Source: Jeotgalibacillus campisalis (GTDB taxonomy: Bacteria > Bacillota > Bacilli > Bacillales > Jeotgalibacillaceae). From it: a DNA stretch of 64,000 nt. How positions within the stretch are numbered: the first letter of the stretch is position 1; every line of letters starts with the position of its first letter. Location of the stretch: contig NZ_JXRR01000014.1 in NCBI RefSeq assembly GCF_000829515.1, positions 248,001 through 312,000 on the forward strand, in the 5' to 3' direction. A program made the translations under genes and the position numbers. Shown one piece after another: positions 36,113 to 45,651 of the stretch. The notes below the pieces were generated by a model. That model searched no databases. It had not been told where the DNA came from and saw nothing but the letters and a program-made list of their open reading frames with translations.

Positions 36113-38313
36113 ACACTGCGTTAAAAATGATAAAAAAAAATTGGGGCGCCTACCTGTTATTTTTGGTATTTGGTGCTCTCTTTTTTATTTTACTTACTAG
36201 GTTCCTAACTCTTCAGATTACTGGTGAAGCAGAAGGTCGTGATTTAGCTGCGCAGGCAGAGGCGCAATATGCGAGAGAACGCACACTCGAGGCGGAAAGA
36301 GGCAAAATAGTAGACAGGAATGGAGAAGTAATTGCAGAAGACACATCTGCTTACAAAATTGTTGCTGTATTAAATGAAGAAATGAAGACAAGTGCAGGAG
36401 ATCCAAATTATGTGGCTGATCCTGAAAAAACCGCCCGCATATTGTCAGAGCATCTATCAATAGAAGAAGCGGAAATTCTTGAAACGCTTGAACAAGGGAT
36501 TGAAAATGAACGTTTTCAAGTAGAGTTCGGTGCTGAAGGAAAAGACATTCCGTTAGAAATAAAAAGTGCGCTTGAAGAGCTTGAACTGCCTGGAATATTC
36601 TTTTTAGAAGATTTGAAAAGATTTTATCCTAATGGCATATTTTCATCACATTTGATCGGATTTGCAAGACCTGAAGAACAAGAAGACGGAACGGTCGATG
36701 CCGTCGGCCAAATGGGGATAGAAAAAAATCTGAATGAATACCTGCAAGGCGAAAATGGGAAAATGGAATATGAAGTAGACGCCAGAGAATTCTTCCTTCC
36801 TTCTGGTGAAGAAACGATCCAAAAAGCAGAAGACGGTAACGATGTCTACTTAACACTTGATAAAAAAGTTCAGACATTTTTAGAAGATGCGATGAGTCAG
36901 GTGGCAGAAGAGTACAGCCCTGAGAAAATGTATGGAATTGTTGCGGATCCAAAAACAGGCGAAATTCTTGCAATGAGTCAGCGTCCAACATTTGATCCAG
37001 ATTCAAGAGAAGGTCTGTCAGATAATTGGTATAACCAAATAGTTGAAAGCACCTTTGAACCTGGGTCTACATTTAAGGCTTTTTCTCTTGCAGCCGCTGT
37101 GGAAGAAGACAAGTTTAACCCTAATGCCACTTATCAGTCAGGTACCTATGATGTGCTAGGAACGCAAATCGGAGATCATAACAATGGAGCTGGCTGGGGA
37201 GAAATCAGCTACCTTGAGGGTGTACAGCGTTCATCTAATGTTGCATTTGCCAAGCTTCTTGAATTGATGGGAGAGGACCGTTATGAAAACTATCTCGAAG
37301 CCTTTGGTTTCGGATCTCCCACAGGCATTGATTTGCCGAATGAAGCAGCAGGAAATATTCTTTATAACTGGCCGATAGAAAAAGTGACGACTGTCTTTGG
37401 TCAGGGGACCACAGTGACGCCCCTGCAAATGATTCAGGCGCAAACAGCTATTGCGAACGATGGAAAAATGATGAAACCATTTGTGATTTCTAAAATTGTG
37501 GATCCAAACACAAAAAAGACGGTCCATCAAGGAGAGCCTGAGGTGTCCGGCGAACCGATTTCATCCCAAACGGCTGCAAAGGTAAGAGAATACCTTGCCA
37601 CCACGGTAACGTCAGAAGACGGGACAGGTCAGCCATTTAAAATTCCCGGCTACGAAGTATCCGGCAAATCCGGCACCGCTCAAATACCGGATTCTACAAC
37701 GGGGAAGTATATGCAGGGAAGAGAAAATTATCTGTTTTCATTTATGGGCATGGCGCCTGCAGATGATCCGGAATTAATTGTCTATGTGGCTATACAGCAG
37801 CCATCCCTAGGTGATACTGAGATTGGTTCAGATCCCGTTTCTAAAGTGTTTAATCCTGTTATGATGAACAGCTTGAAGTATCTAAATATTGAACCGGCCG
37901 AAGCGCCTACGGCTAAAGCTGTGCCTATTAAAGAATATGAAGGTGAAAACGCTGAAAAAGTTCAAAAAGATTTGGTAAAACAAGGGATTGATACGGTTAT
38001 ACTGGGTAATGGTAAAACGATTATTGGCCAGTCTTCATCAGATACTTCTTTGCTTGCAGGAGAGAAATTTATTCTGTTGACAGATGGTGAGTTAACCATA
38101 CCTGATGTAAGCGGGTGGTCTGTAAGAGATGTCATTAAAATGGCCAGTCTCGCTAAATTAGAGCTCAGCACAGCCGGCTCAGGCTATGCTAAAAAACAAA
38201 GCATTAAGCCTGATACACCAATCTCCGAAGATGAGCCGTTAATTGTTTCCTTCGGAACAAATCAGCCGCAGCAAAATGAGGAATCTACAGAAGAAGATCT
38301 TATTCAGGATTAA
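36109..38313 (+). CDS. pbpB: Penicillin-binding protein 2B (division transpeptidase)
   Basis: Septal class B transpeptidase. An N-terminal membrane helix (about 13-32) is followed by the PBP dimerisation domain and the transpeptidase domain, with S320-T-F-K323 in EPGSTFKAF, the SxN motif SSNVAFAK and the KSGTAQ triad box. Two C-terminal PASTA domains follow, the second beginning LTIPDVSGWSVRDVIKMA. Length 734 aa versus about 716 in B. subtilis. The penultimate C terminus is Gln/Glu rich. A terminator follows, splitting it from the sporulation paralogue. Confidence 0.95.
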   Translation: MNTALKMIKKNWGAYLLFLVFGALFFILLTRFLTLQITGEAEGRDLAAQAEAQYARERTLEAERGKIVDRNGEVIAEDTSAYKIVAVLNEEMKTSAGDPNYVADPEKTARILSEHLSIEEAEILETLEQGIENERFQVEFGAEGKDIPLEIKSALEELELPGIFFLEDLKRFYPNGIFSSHLIGFARPEEQEDGTVDAVGQMGIEKNLNEYLQGENGKMEYEVDAREFFLPSGEETIQKAEDGNDVYLTLDKKVQTFLEDAMSQVAEEYSPEKMYGIVADPKTGEILAMSQRPTFDPDSREGLSDNWYNQIVESTFEPGSTFKAFSLAAAVEEDKFNPNATYQSGTYDVLGTQIGDHNNGAGWGEISYLEGVQRSSNVAFAKLLELMGEDRYENYLEAFGFGSPTGIDLPNEAAGNILYNWPIEKVTTVFGQGTTVTPLQMIQAQTAIANDGKMMKPFVISKIVDPNTKKTVHQGEPEVSGEPISSQTAAKVREYLATTVTSEDGTGQPFKIPGYEVSGKSGTAQIPDSTTGKYMQGRENYLFSFMGMAPADDPELIVYVAIQQPSLGDTEIGSDPVSKVFNPVMMNSLKYLNIEPAEAPTAKAVPIKEYEGENAEKVQKDLVKQGIDTVILGNGKTIIGQSSSDTSLLAGEKFILLTDGELTIPDVSGWSVRDVIKMASLAKLELSTAGSGYAKKQSIKPDTPISEDEPLIVSFGTNQPQQNEESTEEDLIQD

Positions 38314-38314
38314 A

Positions 38315-38359
38315 CAAAAGCCTTGACTTGACGGGAAACCGTTTGGTCAAGGCTTTTTT
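38315..38359 (+). terminator. Terminator between pbpB and spoVD
   Basis: AAAGCCTTGAC pairs with GTCAAGGCTTT around an 18-base loop and is followed by T6. It cuts the vegetative genes from spoVD, so spoVD needs its own promoter or read-through. Confidence 0.88.
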
Positions 38360-38420
38360 GTCATTACTTTCTAATGCATTCATATACATGAAGTATTACG
38401 AAGATGGAGGATTGTGCTCC

Positions 38421-40346
38421 TTGAAAAAAATAACAAATAGAACTGTAAGGAAAAGACTTGCGCTGGCTCTTCTGCTCTTTTTAGCAGGTATCGTTATTTT
38501 AACAGGACGTATGTTTATTGTTCAGTTTATCTCCCACGATACGCTTTTATCAAAAGCACTAAGCAGCTGGAGCAGAGAGCTTCCAATGGAAGCAGAGCGC
38601 GGGTTGATTTACGACAGGAATGGCGAGCCGATCGTATCAAACAAACTGGCACCGAGCTTATTTATTATTCCGAGGCAAATAGAAGACCGGAAAGCAGCAG
38701 CAGAAATGCTTGCTGAAATACTGGACATGCCGCTTGAAAAAGCAACAGCGTTCGTAGAAAGAAAAGGATCAATGGAAAAACTTCATCCAGAAGGAAGAAA
38801 GTTATCATTTGATCAGGTCAGAAAAATAGAAGAGGCTGAATTAAAAGGTGTTTATATTGCAGATGACTTTGAGAGGCAATATCCCAATGGGCGTTCTCTT
38901 GCCCATGTGCTTGGCTTTATAGGTGTGGACAACCAGGGTTTATCAGGACTTGAACTAATGCACGATAAAATGCTGAATGGGGAAAAAGGGGCAATTGAAC
39001 TTTACACCGATGCTAAAGGAAGAGATATGGAAGATATGAGTGCAAACTATAATCAGCCTGAAAAAGGAAATGACCTCTATTTAACGATTGATCAAAATGT
39101 TCAATCAATCCTGGAAAGGGAATTAACAAATGCTCAAATTCAATATGATCCCGATCAAATGCTAGCTGTCGCAATGAATCCCAAGACAGGAGAGATATTG
39201 GGTATGGCGAGCAGACCGGATTTTCATCCTTTGACCTATCAGGAAGTTAACCCTGATATTTATAATCGGATCCTTCCTGTATGGAGTACGTATGAGCCAG
39301 GCTCAACATTTAAAATTATCACGCTTGCGGCAGCGTTAGAAGAAGGAAAGGTTGACCTTGAAAAAGAGCAATTCTATGACTCAGGCTCTGTAGAAATTGC
39401 AGGCACTCATCTGCATTGCTGGAAGAGAGAAGGACATGGTCAGCAAACTTTCTTGGAGGTTGTTCAAAATTCATGCAATCCGGGCTTTATAGAATTAGGT
39501 AATCGGCTTGGGAAAGAAAAACTCTTTGAATATATTCATAATTTTGGCTTTGGTGATAAAACAGGCGTTGATTTACAGGGAGAAGCGAGTGGAATTCTTT
39601 TTGCATTAGACAACGTAGGTCCCTTGGAACTTGCCACTACTGCATTTGGGCAAGGGGTGTCTGTAACGCCGATTCAACAGATTACAGCGGTGTCTGCAGC
39701 CATTAACGGGGGACATTTGCCAACGCCACACATTGCAAAAAAATGGGTGGATGGGGAAACGGGAGAGGTAATTAAGGAAATAGAACCGGAAATTAAAAGA
39801 CAGGTAATCTCAGAGGAAACATCGAAAAAAGTCAGAGAAGCGCTTGAAACAGTCGTCGCTCAAGGTACAGGTCGCGGGGCATATGTGGAGAATTACAGAG
39901 TTGGAGGAAAAACGGGAACTGCTCAAAAAGTTAAAGATGGAAGATACATGGATGATAGCTACATCGTATCCTTTATCGGATTTGCTCCGAGTGATGACCC
40001 GGAATTAATCGTTTATCTTGCAATTGATCATCCGAAAAATACAGTTCAATTCGGTGGAGTTGTAGCAGCACCCATTGTCGGAAATATACTTGAAGACGGT
40101 TTAAGAACACTCGGGGTAGAACCAAGAAAAACGCAAGTTGAAAAAGCGGTGCGATGGCTTGATCCTATTACGTATAAAGTACCTGATTTGATCGGTGTTA
40201 CCACAAAGGAGTTGAAAGAGATGCTTCTTCCTTTAAAACTTGAGGTGGAGGGAGACGGCAAAAAAGTTATCGAACAATCTCCTAAGCCAAATGTCACGGT
40301 CAATGAGGGCTCTACTGTACGGGTAATGATGGGGGATGGGGAATAA
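38421..40346 (+). CDS. spoVD: Stage V sporulation protein D (spore cortex transpeptidase)
   Basis: Class B penicillin-binding protein for spore cortex, partner of SpoVE. It has a membrane helix near residues 12-33 and a transpeptidase domain with S295-T-F-K298, the SCN motif NSCNPGFIELG and GGKTGTAQ, then one PASTA domain (KVPDLIGVTTKELKEML). Length 641 aa, close to B. subtilis SpoVD. I take the TTG at 38421, ten bases after GGAGG; a second TTG at 38412 is too close to that site. The rare start codon suggests modest translation. Confidence 0.93.
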   Translation: MKKITNRTVRKRLALALLLFLAGIVILTGRMFIVQFISHDTLLSKALSSWSRELPMEAERGLIYDRNGEPIVSNKLAPSLFIIPRQIEDRKAAAEMLAEILDMPLEKATAFVERKGSMEKLHPEGRKLSFDQVRKIEEAELKGVYIADDFERQYPNGRSLAHVLGFIGVDNQGLSGLELMHDKMLNGEKGAIELYTDAKGRDMEDMSANYNQPEKGNDLYLTIDQNVQSILERELTNAQIQYDPDQMLAVAMNPKTGEILGMASRPDFHPLTYQEVNPDIYNRILPVWSTYEPGSTFKIITLAAALEEGKVDLEKEQFYDSGSVEIAGTHLHCWKREGHGQQTFLEVVQNSCNPGFIELGNRLGKEKLFEYIHNFGFGDKTGVDLQGEASGILFALDNVGPLELATTAFGQGVSVTPIQQITAVSAAINGGHLPTPHIAKKWVDGETGEVIKEIEPEIKRQVISEETSKKVREALETVVAQGTGRGAYVENYRVGGKTGTAQKVKDGRYMDDSYIVSFIGFAPSDDPELIVYLAIDHPKNTVQFGGVVAAPIVGNILEDGLRTLGVEPRKTQVEKAVRWLDPITYKVPDLIGVTTKELKEMLLPLKLEVEGDGKKVIEQSPKPNVTVNEGSTVRVMMGDGE

Positions 40347-40419
40347 CTTTCATGGAAAGCACATAAAAAGTAAGTTACAATAAAATCATGTGTTTGTATC
40401 GGAGTTAGGAGTTGAAAAA

Positions 40420-41889
40420 ATGAGACTTTCAGAGCTGGTTAGCTGCCTTCCGTTTTATGAGATGAAAGGACCAAACTGTAATCCTGAAATCCAGGCCATT
40501 TCTCATCATCACAAAAATGTAAAAAAAGGGACGCTCTTTATTGCAATGAAAGGAGAGCATCGGGATGGAAAGGATTTTATCCAGCAGGCAGTTTTAAATG
40601 GAGCTTCTGCAGTTATTTGCGATCTGGACATGACACTTTCCATTCCCCTCGTACAAGTGAGAAATCCTCGCCATGCTCTGGCTCAAATTGTGAATTTATT
40701 TTACGGCTACCCAAGTTTCAAGATGAATGTAATTGGGGTGACTGGGACCAATGGCAAGACTACAGTATCTCATATGATTCAATCTATCATTGAAACGTCA
40801 GGTGAGCACACCGGTGTCATTGGAACACTATATATGAAGCAGGGGGCAGAATCGAAAATCTCTGTCAATACTACCCCGGATAGTCTGCTGCTTCAACAAA
40901 CGTTAAGTGGATTTTTAGAGAACAAGGTGACCACCTCTGTTATTGAAGTGTCCTCTCACGGGCTGGCACAAGGAAGATTGTTTGGATGTGATATAGACAT
41001 CGCTGTATTTACTAATTTAACTCAGGACCACCTGGACTATCATGGATCAATGGATCATTATCGATGGTCAAAAAGTCTTTTGTTTTCACAGCTGGGTCAT
41101 CAGCACTATAATGGGTTCCCGAAATTTGCAATCGTCAATGATGATGATCCTTTTTCAGAAATGATCCGACAGGCTACGTCTGCTCATATTATTTCGTACG
41201 GTCTGCATGCACGCTCGGACGTTTACGCAAGCAACATACGGTATGGTAGGCACTCTACATCCTTTACAGCCCATACTCCGGTTGAGAATAAAGCCATTAC
41301 GATCCCAATGGTAGGAGTTTTTAATATCTATAATGCACTGGCCGCAATAGCAGCCACTTTTGTCAAGAGGATCCCTTTGTCTCTTATTGCAGAAGGGCTA
41401 GAGCGAATGCAGAGTGTGCCGGGAAGATTTGAAATTGTAAAAGCAAAACAGCCCTATACGGTCATTGTTGATTATGCCCACACACCTGACAGTCTTGAAA
41501 ATGTACTCCAGGCAATCGTAAAAATGAAAGCCGGAAGAACGTTTGTTGTGGTTGGCTGCGGAGGGGACAGAGATCGAAGCAAGAGGCCATTAATGGCTAA
41601 AGTTGCATGCGGTTATGCTACGGATGTTATCTTCACTTCAGACAACCCGCGCTCTGAATCACCTCTAGACATTATTAGAGACATGGAGGAGGGGGTTGCA
41701 GGTCAAAATTATACGGTGATTCCTGATCGTAAAGAGGCAATTGCCTATGCAATCAGCCACGCATCTGACGATGATATTATCCTGATTGCGGGGAAAGGAC
41801 ATGAGAAAGTTCAGATAGTAGGAGAAACCCTGATCCCATTTGATGACAAACAAGTCGCCTATGAATTAATCATGGGTTCTACTCAATAA
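40420..41889 (+). CDS. murE: UDP-MurNAc-tripeptide synthetase, meso-diaminopimelate adding
   Basis: Adds the third amino acid to UDP-MurNAc-L-Ala-D-Glu in the cytosol. The ATP loop GVTGTNGKTTVSHMI, NLTQDHLDYHGSM and the specificity motif D408-N-P-R411 are visible; DNPR marks the meso-diaminopimelate enzyme rather than the lysine one. Length 489 aa. ATG 40420 follows TTAGGAG; the ten upstream codons have no ribosome site. Confidence 0.95.
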   Translation: MRLSELVSCLPFYEMKGPNCNPEIQAISHHHKNVKKGTLFIAMKGEHRDGKDFIQQAVLNGASAVICDLDMTLSIPLVQVRNPRHALAQIVNLFYGYPSFKMNVIGVTGTNGKTTVSHMIQSIIETSGEHTGVIGTLYMKQGAESKISVNTTPDSLLLQQTLSGFLENKVTTSVIEVSSHGLAQGRLFGCDIDIAVFTNLTQDHLDYHGSMDHYRWSKSLLFSQLGHQHYNGFPKFAIVNDDDPFSEMIRQATSAHIISYGLHARSDVYASNIRYGRHSTSFTAHTPVENKAITIPMVGVFNIYNALAAIAATFVKRIPLSLIAEGLERMQSVPGRFEIVKAKQPYTVIVDYAHTPDSLENVLQAIVKMKAGRTFVVVGCGGDRDRSKRPLMAKVACGYATDVIFTSDNPRSESPLDIIRDMEEGVAGQNYTVIPDRKEAIAYAISHASDDDIILIAGKGHEKVQIVGETLIPFDDKQVAYELIMGSTQ

Positions 41890-41921
41890 ATAATGCCAAG
41901 AGATGAAGTACTCTTCAATGA

Positions 41922-41961
41922 TTTTCCTTTAAACGAAGTGATGCCACTTGGTAAAGGAAAA
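41922..41961 (+). promoter_or_regulatory. Long imperfect hairpin after murE
   Basis: TTTTCCTTTA (41922-41931) pairs with TAAAGGAAAA (41952-41961), and inside it AAGTG (41936-41940) pairs with CACTT (41945-41949). A T-run starts about 12 bases later (41973), too far for a standard terminator. It may slow or attenuate transcription between murE and mraY. Confidence 0.45.
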
Positions 41962-42011
41962 CTTGATGGGTGCTTTTTATTATCTTAAAATAAATAGTAG
42001 AGAAAAAAATC

Positions 42012-42078
42012 TTTACGTCCGGGCATTTCACTACTATGATAATATGGGGAGTTCTGATCATACGAATTGGATCAGAAC
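42012..42078 (+). promoter_or_regulatory. Candidate mraY promoter with a leader hairpin
   Basis: TTTACG (42012-42017), a 17-bp spacer and TATGAT (42035-42040) form a possible sigma-A promoter. Just downstream, GTTCTGATC (42051-42059) and GATCAGAAC (42070-42078) are a perfect 9-bp inverted repeat with a 10-base loop and no T-tract. It would form either an RNA hairpin at the start of the message or an operator at the start site. Confidence 0.5.
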
Positions 42079-42135
42079 ATGGTAAACTATCCATAAATCT
42101 ATACATAGGTTTTGAATTTGTTAGGAGGATCAAGC

Positions 42136-43110
42136 ATGTCAATTTGGGCAATATTTGCTGCTATGTTTGGAGCGTTTTTCGTCACAGTAGCAGTGTCACC
42201 ACTATTTATTCCTTATTTAAGAAGATTAAAATTTGGTCAAAGCATTCGTGAAGAAGGACCCGAATCTCATCAGAAGAAATCCGGAACCCCCACTATGGGC
42301 GGAATCATTATACTCTTTTCAATTTTAGTTACGTCGCTTGCTGTCGGAGTTGTATGGGATGTACTTAACGTAACAATGTTCCTATTATTAATGGTCACGA
42401 TCACATTTGGAATTTTAGGATTTCTTGACGATTACATTAAAGTAGTTATGAAAAGAAATCTTGGTCTTACTTCATTGCAAAAATTAATTGGGCAGATCAT
42501 TATAGCCATAATTTTTTATATGATTTTTCAAGCCAACGGATTTTCATCAGTCATCAACATCCCGTTGACAACAGTTGAATTTAATTTAGGCATTATTTAT
42601 GTTGGGTTTGTCATCTTCTGGCTTGTAGGGTTTTCTAATGCAGTGAACCTGACTGATGGTCTTGATGGGTTAGTTTCAGGCACGGCTGCTATTGCTTTTA
42701 GTGCTTTTGCCATTATAGCGTGGCAGCAGGAGCAGCTTGCACTAACAGTTTTCTGTATGACAGTCGTAGGAGCTGTGCTCGGGTTTCTTGTGTTTAACGC
42801 CCACCCTGCTAAAGTGTTTATGGGAGATACAGGATCATTGGCCCTAGGGGGTGCAATAGGAACCGTTTCTTTAATTGCCAAACAGGAAGTTCTTCTTCTT
42901 TTAATTGGTTTAGTTTTCGTTCTCGAAACATTGTCAGTGATTATGCAGGTAACATCTTTTAAACTGACAGGGAAACGGATCTTTAAAATGAGCCCTCTGC
43001 ATCACCATTTTGAACTGTCAGGCTGGTCGGAATGGAAAGTCGTTACAGTTTTCTGGACTGTAGCGCTCGCTGTGGGAATACTAGGTGTATGGATGGGAGT
43101 GTCAGGCTGA
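42136..43110 (+). CDS. mraY: Phospho-MurNAc-pentapeptide translocase MraY
   Basis: Integral membrane enzyme that makes lipid I on undecaprenyl phosphate. Ten helices are expected. Catalytic segments are [49 protein letters not shown] and [13 protein letters not shown]. Length 324 aa. ATG 42136 is six bases after AGGAGGAT. Its TGA overlaps the murD ATG (ATGA). Confidence 0.96.
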   Translation: MSIWAIFAAMFGAFFVTVAVSPLFIPYLRRLKFGQSIREEGPESHQKKSGTPTMGGIIILFSILVTSLAVGVVWDVLNVTMFLLLMVTITFGILGFLDDYIKVVMKRNLGLTSLQKLIGQIIIAIIFYMIFQANGFSSVINIPLTTVEFNLGIIYVGFVIFWLVGFSNAVNLTDGLDGLVSGTAAIAFSAFAIIAWQQEQLALTVFCMTVVGAVLGFLVFNAHPAKVFMGDTGSLALGGAIGTVSLIAKQEVLLLLIGLVFVLETLSVIMQVTSFKLTGKRIFKMSPLHHHFELSGWSEWKVVTVFWTVALAVGILGVWMGVSG

Positions 43111-44459
43111 TGAAACGCATTCAGATGTATCGAAATAAAAAAGTATTAGTAGTCGGTCTTGCTAAGAGCGGAGTGGCAGCATCATTACTGCTTCATCGTC
43201 TCGGAGCATTTGTGACAGTAAATGACTGGAAACCTTTATCGGAAAATAAGGAGGCACAATCTTTATTGGATGAAGGAATTAAGGTCGTATGCGGCAGCCA
43301 TCCGGTTGAATTACTTGATGAGGGATTTGAATTAATCGTTAAAAATCCAGGCATCCCGTATACCAACGAGTTGATTAAAGGTGCAATAGAAAAAGGCCTG
43401 CCCGTTATTACAGAGGTGGAACTTGCTTATGAGATTAGTGAAGCCAAGATGATCGGTATTACGGGCACAAATGGGAAAACAACGACGACGACACTTGTGC
43501 ATCATATGCTTGAAGCGGAAAAGAAACGTGTCTATATGGCTGGAAACATTGGAACTGTCGCCTGTGAAGTCGCTCAGGAAGCAGGAGAAGACGACACGAT
43601 GGTGGTGGAGCTTTCCTCATTCCAGCTGATGGGTATTCAAACGTTTAAGCCTTCTATTGCGATTATTACGAATGTGTATGAAGCGCATTTGGATTATCAT
43701 TCTTCGCTACATGAGTATGCTCATGCAAAAGCGGCAATCACCCGCAATCAAACGGAGGAAGACTTTTTAATTGTAAATGCAGATCAGCCGGAACTAATGG
43801 ACCTGATCAGTCATTCAAAAGCGCAGCAGCTGCCATTTTCCACGAAGAAAATAGTTAAAGACGGATTATATGTAATGGACGACAGCATTTACTTCAGAAA
43901 TGAGTTGATCATTTCTTTGTCTGATATTGTTCTGCCTGGCGCTCATAACCTTGAAAATATCTTATGTGCAATCGGCGCAGCAAAACTCTCAGGGGCCGGT
44001 AATCAGGCGATATATGAAGTACTTACTACCTTTACAGGTGTTCGCCATCGAACACAGTTTGTCAGAGAATGGAATGGAGTAAAATTTTACAACGATTCTA
44101 AAGCCACCAATTCATTAGCAACCAAAAGTGCATTAGACGCGTTTAGTGCTCCAACTATTCTTTTATGCGGCGGCTTGGATCGCGGCAATGATTTTGATGA
44201 TCTCCTGCCATTTCTTTCGAATGTTAAGGCAATGGTTGCTTTTGGCCAAACGAGTGAAAAAATGCTGGCACTCGGTAAGAAAGCAGGAATTAAAGAGCTT
44301 TGGTCTGTTAGCGGTGTAGAAGAAAGTGTGGGTAAAGCAGCCGAAATTTCCCGTTCCGGTGATATTGTTTTACTTTCTCCAGCGTGTGCCAGCTGGGATC
44401 AGCACCCAACCTTTGAAGTAAGAGGAGACATATTTATTAACCGCGTGAATATGCTTTAA
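43110..44459 (+). CDS. murD: UDP-MurNAc-L-alanine:D-glutamate ligase
   Basis: Adds D-glutamate to UDP-MurNAc-L-Ala in the cytosol. N-terminal Rossmann-like KVLVVGLAKSGVAASLLLHRLGA, ATP loop IGITGTNGKTTTTTLVHHML, NVYEAHLDYHSSLHEYAHAKAAI and C-terminal FYNDSKATN are all standard. Length 449 aa. ATG 43110 lies in the mraY stop, so the two are translationally coupled; an earlier in-frame ATG lies within mraY and has no ribosome site. Confidence 0.95.
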   Translation: MKRIQMYRNKKVLVVGLAKSGVAASLLLHRLGAFVTVNDWKPLSENKEAQSLLDEGIKVVCGSHPVELLDEGFELIVKNPGIPYTNELIKGAIEKGLPVITEVELAYEISEAKMIGITGTNGKTTTTTLVHHMLEAEKKRVYMAGNIGTVACEVAQEAGEDDTMVVELSSFQLMGIQTFKPSIAIITNVYEAHLDYHSSLHEYAHAKAAITRNQTEEDFLIVNADQPELMDLISHSKAQQLPFSTKKIVKDGLYVMDDSIYFRNELIISLSDIVLPGAHNLENILCAIGAAKLSGAGNQAIYEVLTTFTGVRHRTQFVREWNGVKFYNDSKATNSLATKSALDAFSAPTILLCGGLDRGNDFDDLLPFLSNVKAMVAFGQTSEKMLALGKKAGIKELWSVSGVEESVGKAAEISRSGDIVLLSPACASWDQHPTFEVRGDIFINRVNML

Positions 44460-44504
44460 TAGGGCGTTTACCTGCTCAATCTTTCACTGTGAGGCTAAAA
44501 GGGT

Positions 44505-45587
44505 ATGGACCGATGGCTCGTTGGACTTGTCTGCTCCTGTGTTATTTTTGGGATTGTCATGATTGATAGCGCAAGTTCTGTTTGGGCGCTTGACCGTTTT
44601 GGAGATGCTCATTTTTTTTCTAAGAGACAAGCTATCTTTGCTGTTGCAGGAATTTTAATGATGTTATTTTTAGCTAATTATAATTATTGGCAATGGAAAA
44701 AGTATGCGTGGATTGTTTATGGCGGAGGGATTTTATTATTAATCCTGGTATTGATTCCTGGTGTAGGCTTGGTGCGAAATGGTTCTCAAAGCTGGCTTGG
44801 GGTTGGGCCATTATCTCTTCAGCCATCTGAATTTGCTAAGATCGGTGTGCTGCTGCTTTTGGCGAAAAATTTGGAAGAAAGCAGACACCCGGTTACTCAT
44901 TTTCGAAAAGGTATGGCTCCTCAACTGCTATTGCTTCTTGTGCCGTTTGGAGTTGTTATGCTTCAGCCTGATTTAGGGACAGGCACCGTTATTCTGGGTA
45001 CTGGTCTTTCCCTTCTATTTTTAGCGGGCGCTCCATATCGATTTTTTGCGGGCCTGATTTTCTTAGGCATTGCAGGGTTTGCTGCATTAATTATTTCTGC
45101 TCCCTACAGGCTTCAGCGAATTGTATCTTATTTAGATCCATGGGAAGATCCTCTTGGGGCAGGGTTTCAAATGATTCAGTCTTTATACGCGATTGGACCG
45201 GGAGCGCTATTCGGTTTTGGCCTTGGGGAAAGCAGGCAGAAGTACTTTTATCTGCCAGAGCCTCAAAATGACTTTATTTTCGCTATTGTTGGAGAAGAAC
45301 TTGGTTTTTTTGGCGGCGTCCTGCTCCTGCTGCTTTTTAGTGCAATCGTTTGGAGAGGCATTATTATCGCTTTGCATGCTCCTGATCAGTTCGGACAGCT
45401 TTTAGCTGGAGGAATTGTGCTCATGATTGGAATACAGGTCATGATAAACGTAGCCGTGGTCATCGGACTAATCCCAGTTACCGGAATCACACTTCCATTT
45501 ATGAGTTATGGGGGTTCTTCCCTGGTGCTGGTGCTGTTGTCCTGTGGTATACTACTTAATATCAGCAAGAACAGAAAAACTTTATAA
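44505..45587 (+). CDS. spoVE: SEDS-family peptidoglycan polymerase SpoVE (FtsW/RodA/SpoVE)
   Basis: Polytopic glycosyltransferase polymerising lipid II, partner of SpoVD in cortex synthesis. It is 360 aa with about ten helices. Hallmarks are IPGVGLVRNGSQSWLGVGPLSLQPSEFAKIG, MLQPDLGTGTVI, SYLDPWEDPLGAGFQMIQSLYAIGPG, YLPEPQNDFIFAIVGEELGF and GLIPVTGITLPFMSYGGSS. By position and sequence it is SpoVE, but an FtsW role cannot be excluded. The ribosome site AAAAGGG is modest. A strong terminator follows. Confidence 0.9.
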   Translation: MDRWLVGLVCSCVIFGIVMIDSASSVWALDRFGDAHFFSKRQAIFAVAGILMMLFLANYNYWQWKKYAWIVYGGGILLLILVLIPGVGLVRNGSQSWLGVGPLSLQPSEFAKIGVLLLLAKNLEESRHPVTHFRKGMAPQLLLLLVPFGVVMLQPDLGTGTVILGTGLSLLFLAGAPYRFFAGLIFLGIAGFAALIISAPYRLQRIVSYLDPWEDPLGAGFQMIQSLYAIGPGALFGFGLGESRQKYFYLPEPQNDFIFAIVGEELGFFGGVLLLLLFSAIVWRGIIIALHAPDQFGQLLAGGIVLMIGIQVMINVAVVIGLIPVTGITLPFMSYGGSSLVLVLLSCGILLNISKNRKTL

Positions 45588-45613
45588 CAGCCACTTATTA
45601 AAATGTAAATAGT

Positions 45614-45651
45614 AAAAAGCAGTTTGAGGTGTAACTCAAACTGCTTTTTTT
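45614..45651 (+). terminator. Terminator after spoVE
   Basis: A perfect 15-bp stem, AAAAAGCAGTTTGAG against CTCAAACTGCTTTTT with loop GTGTAA, ends in seven or more T. It stops the cluster where murG would normally continue. Confidence 0.95.
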
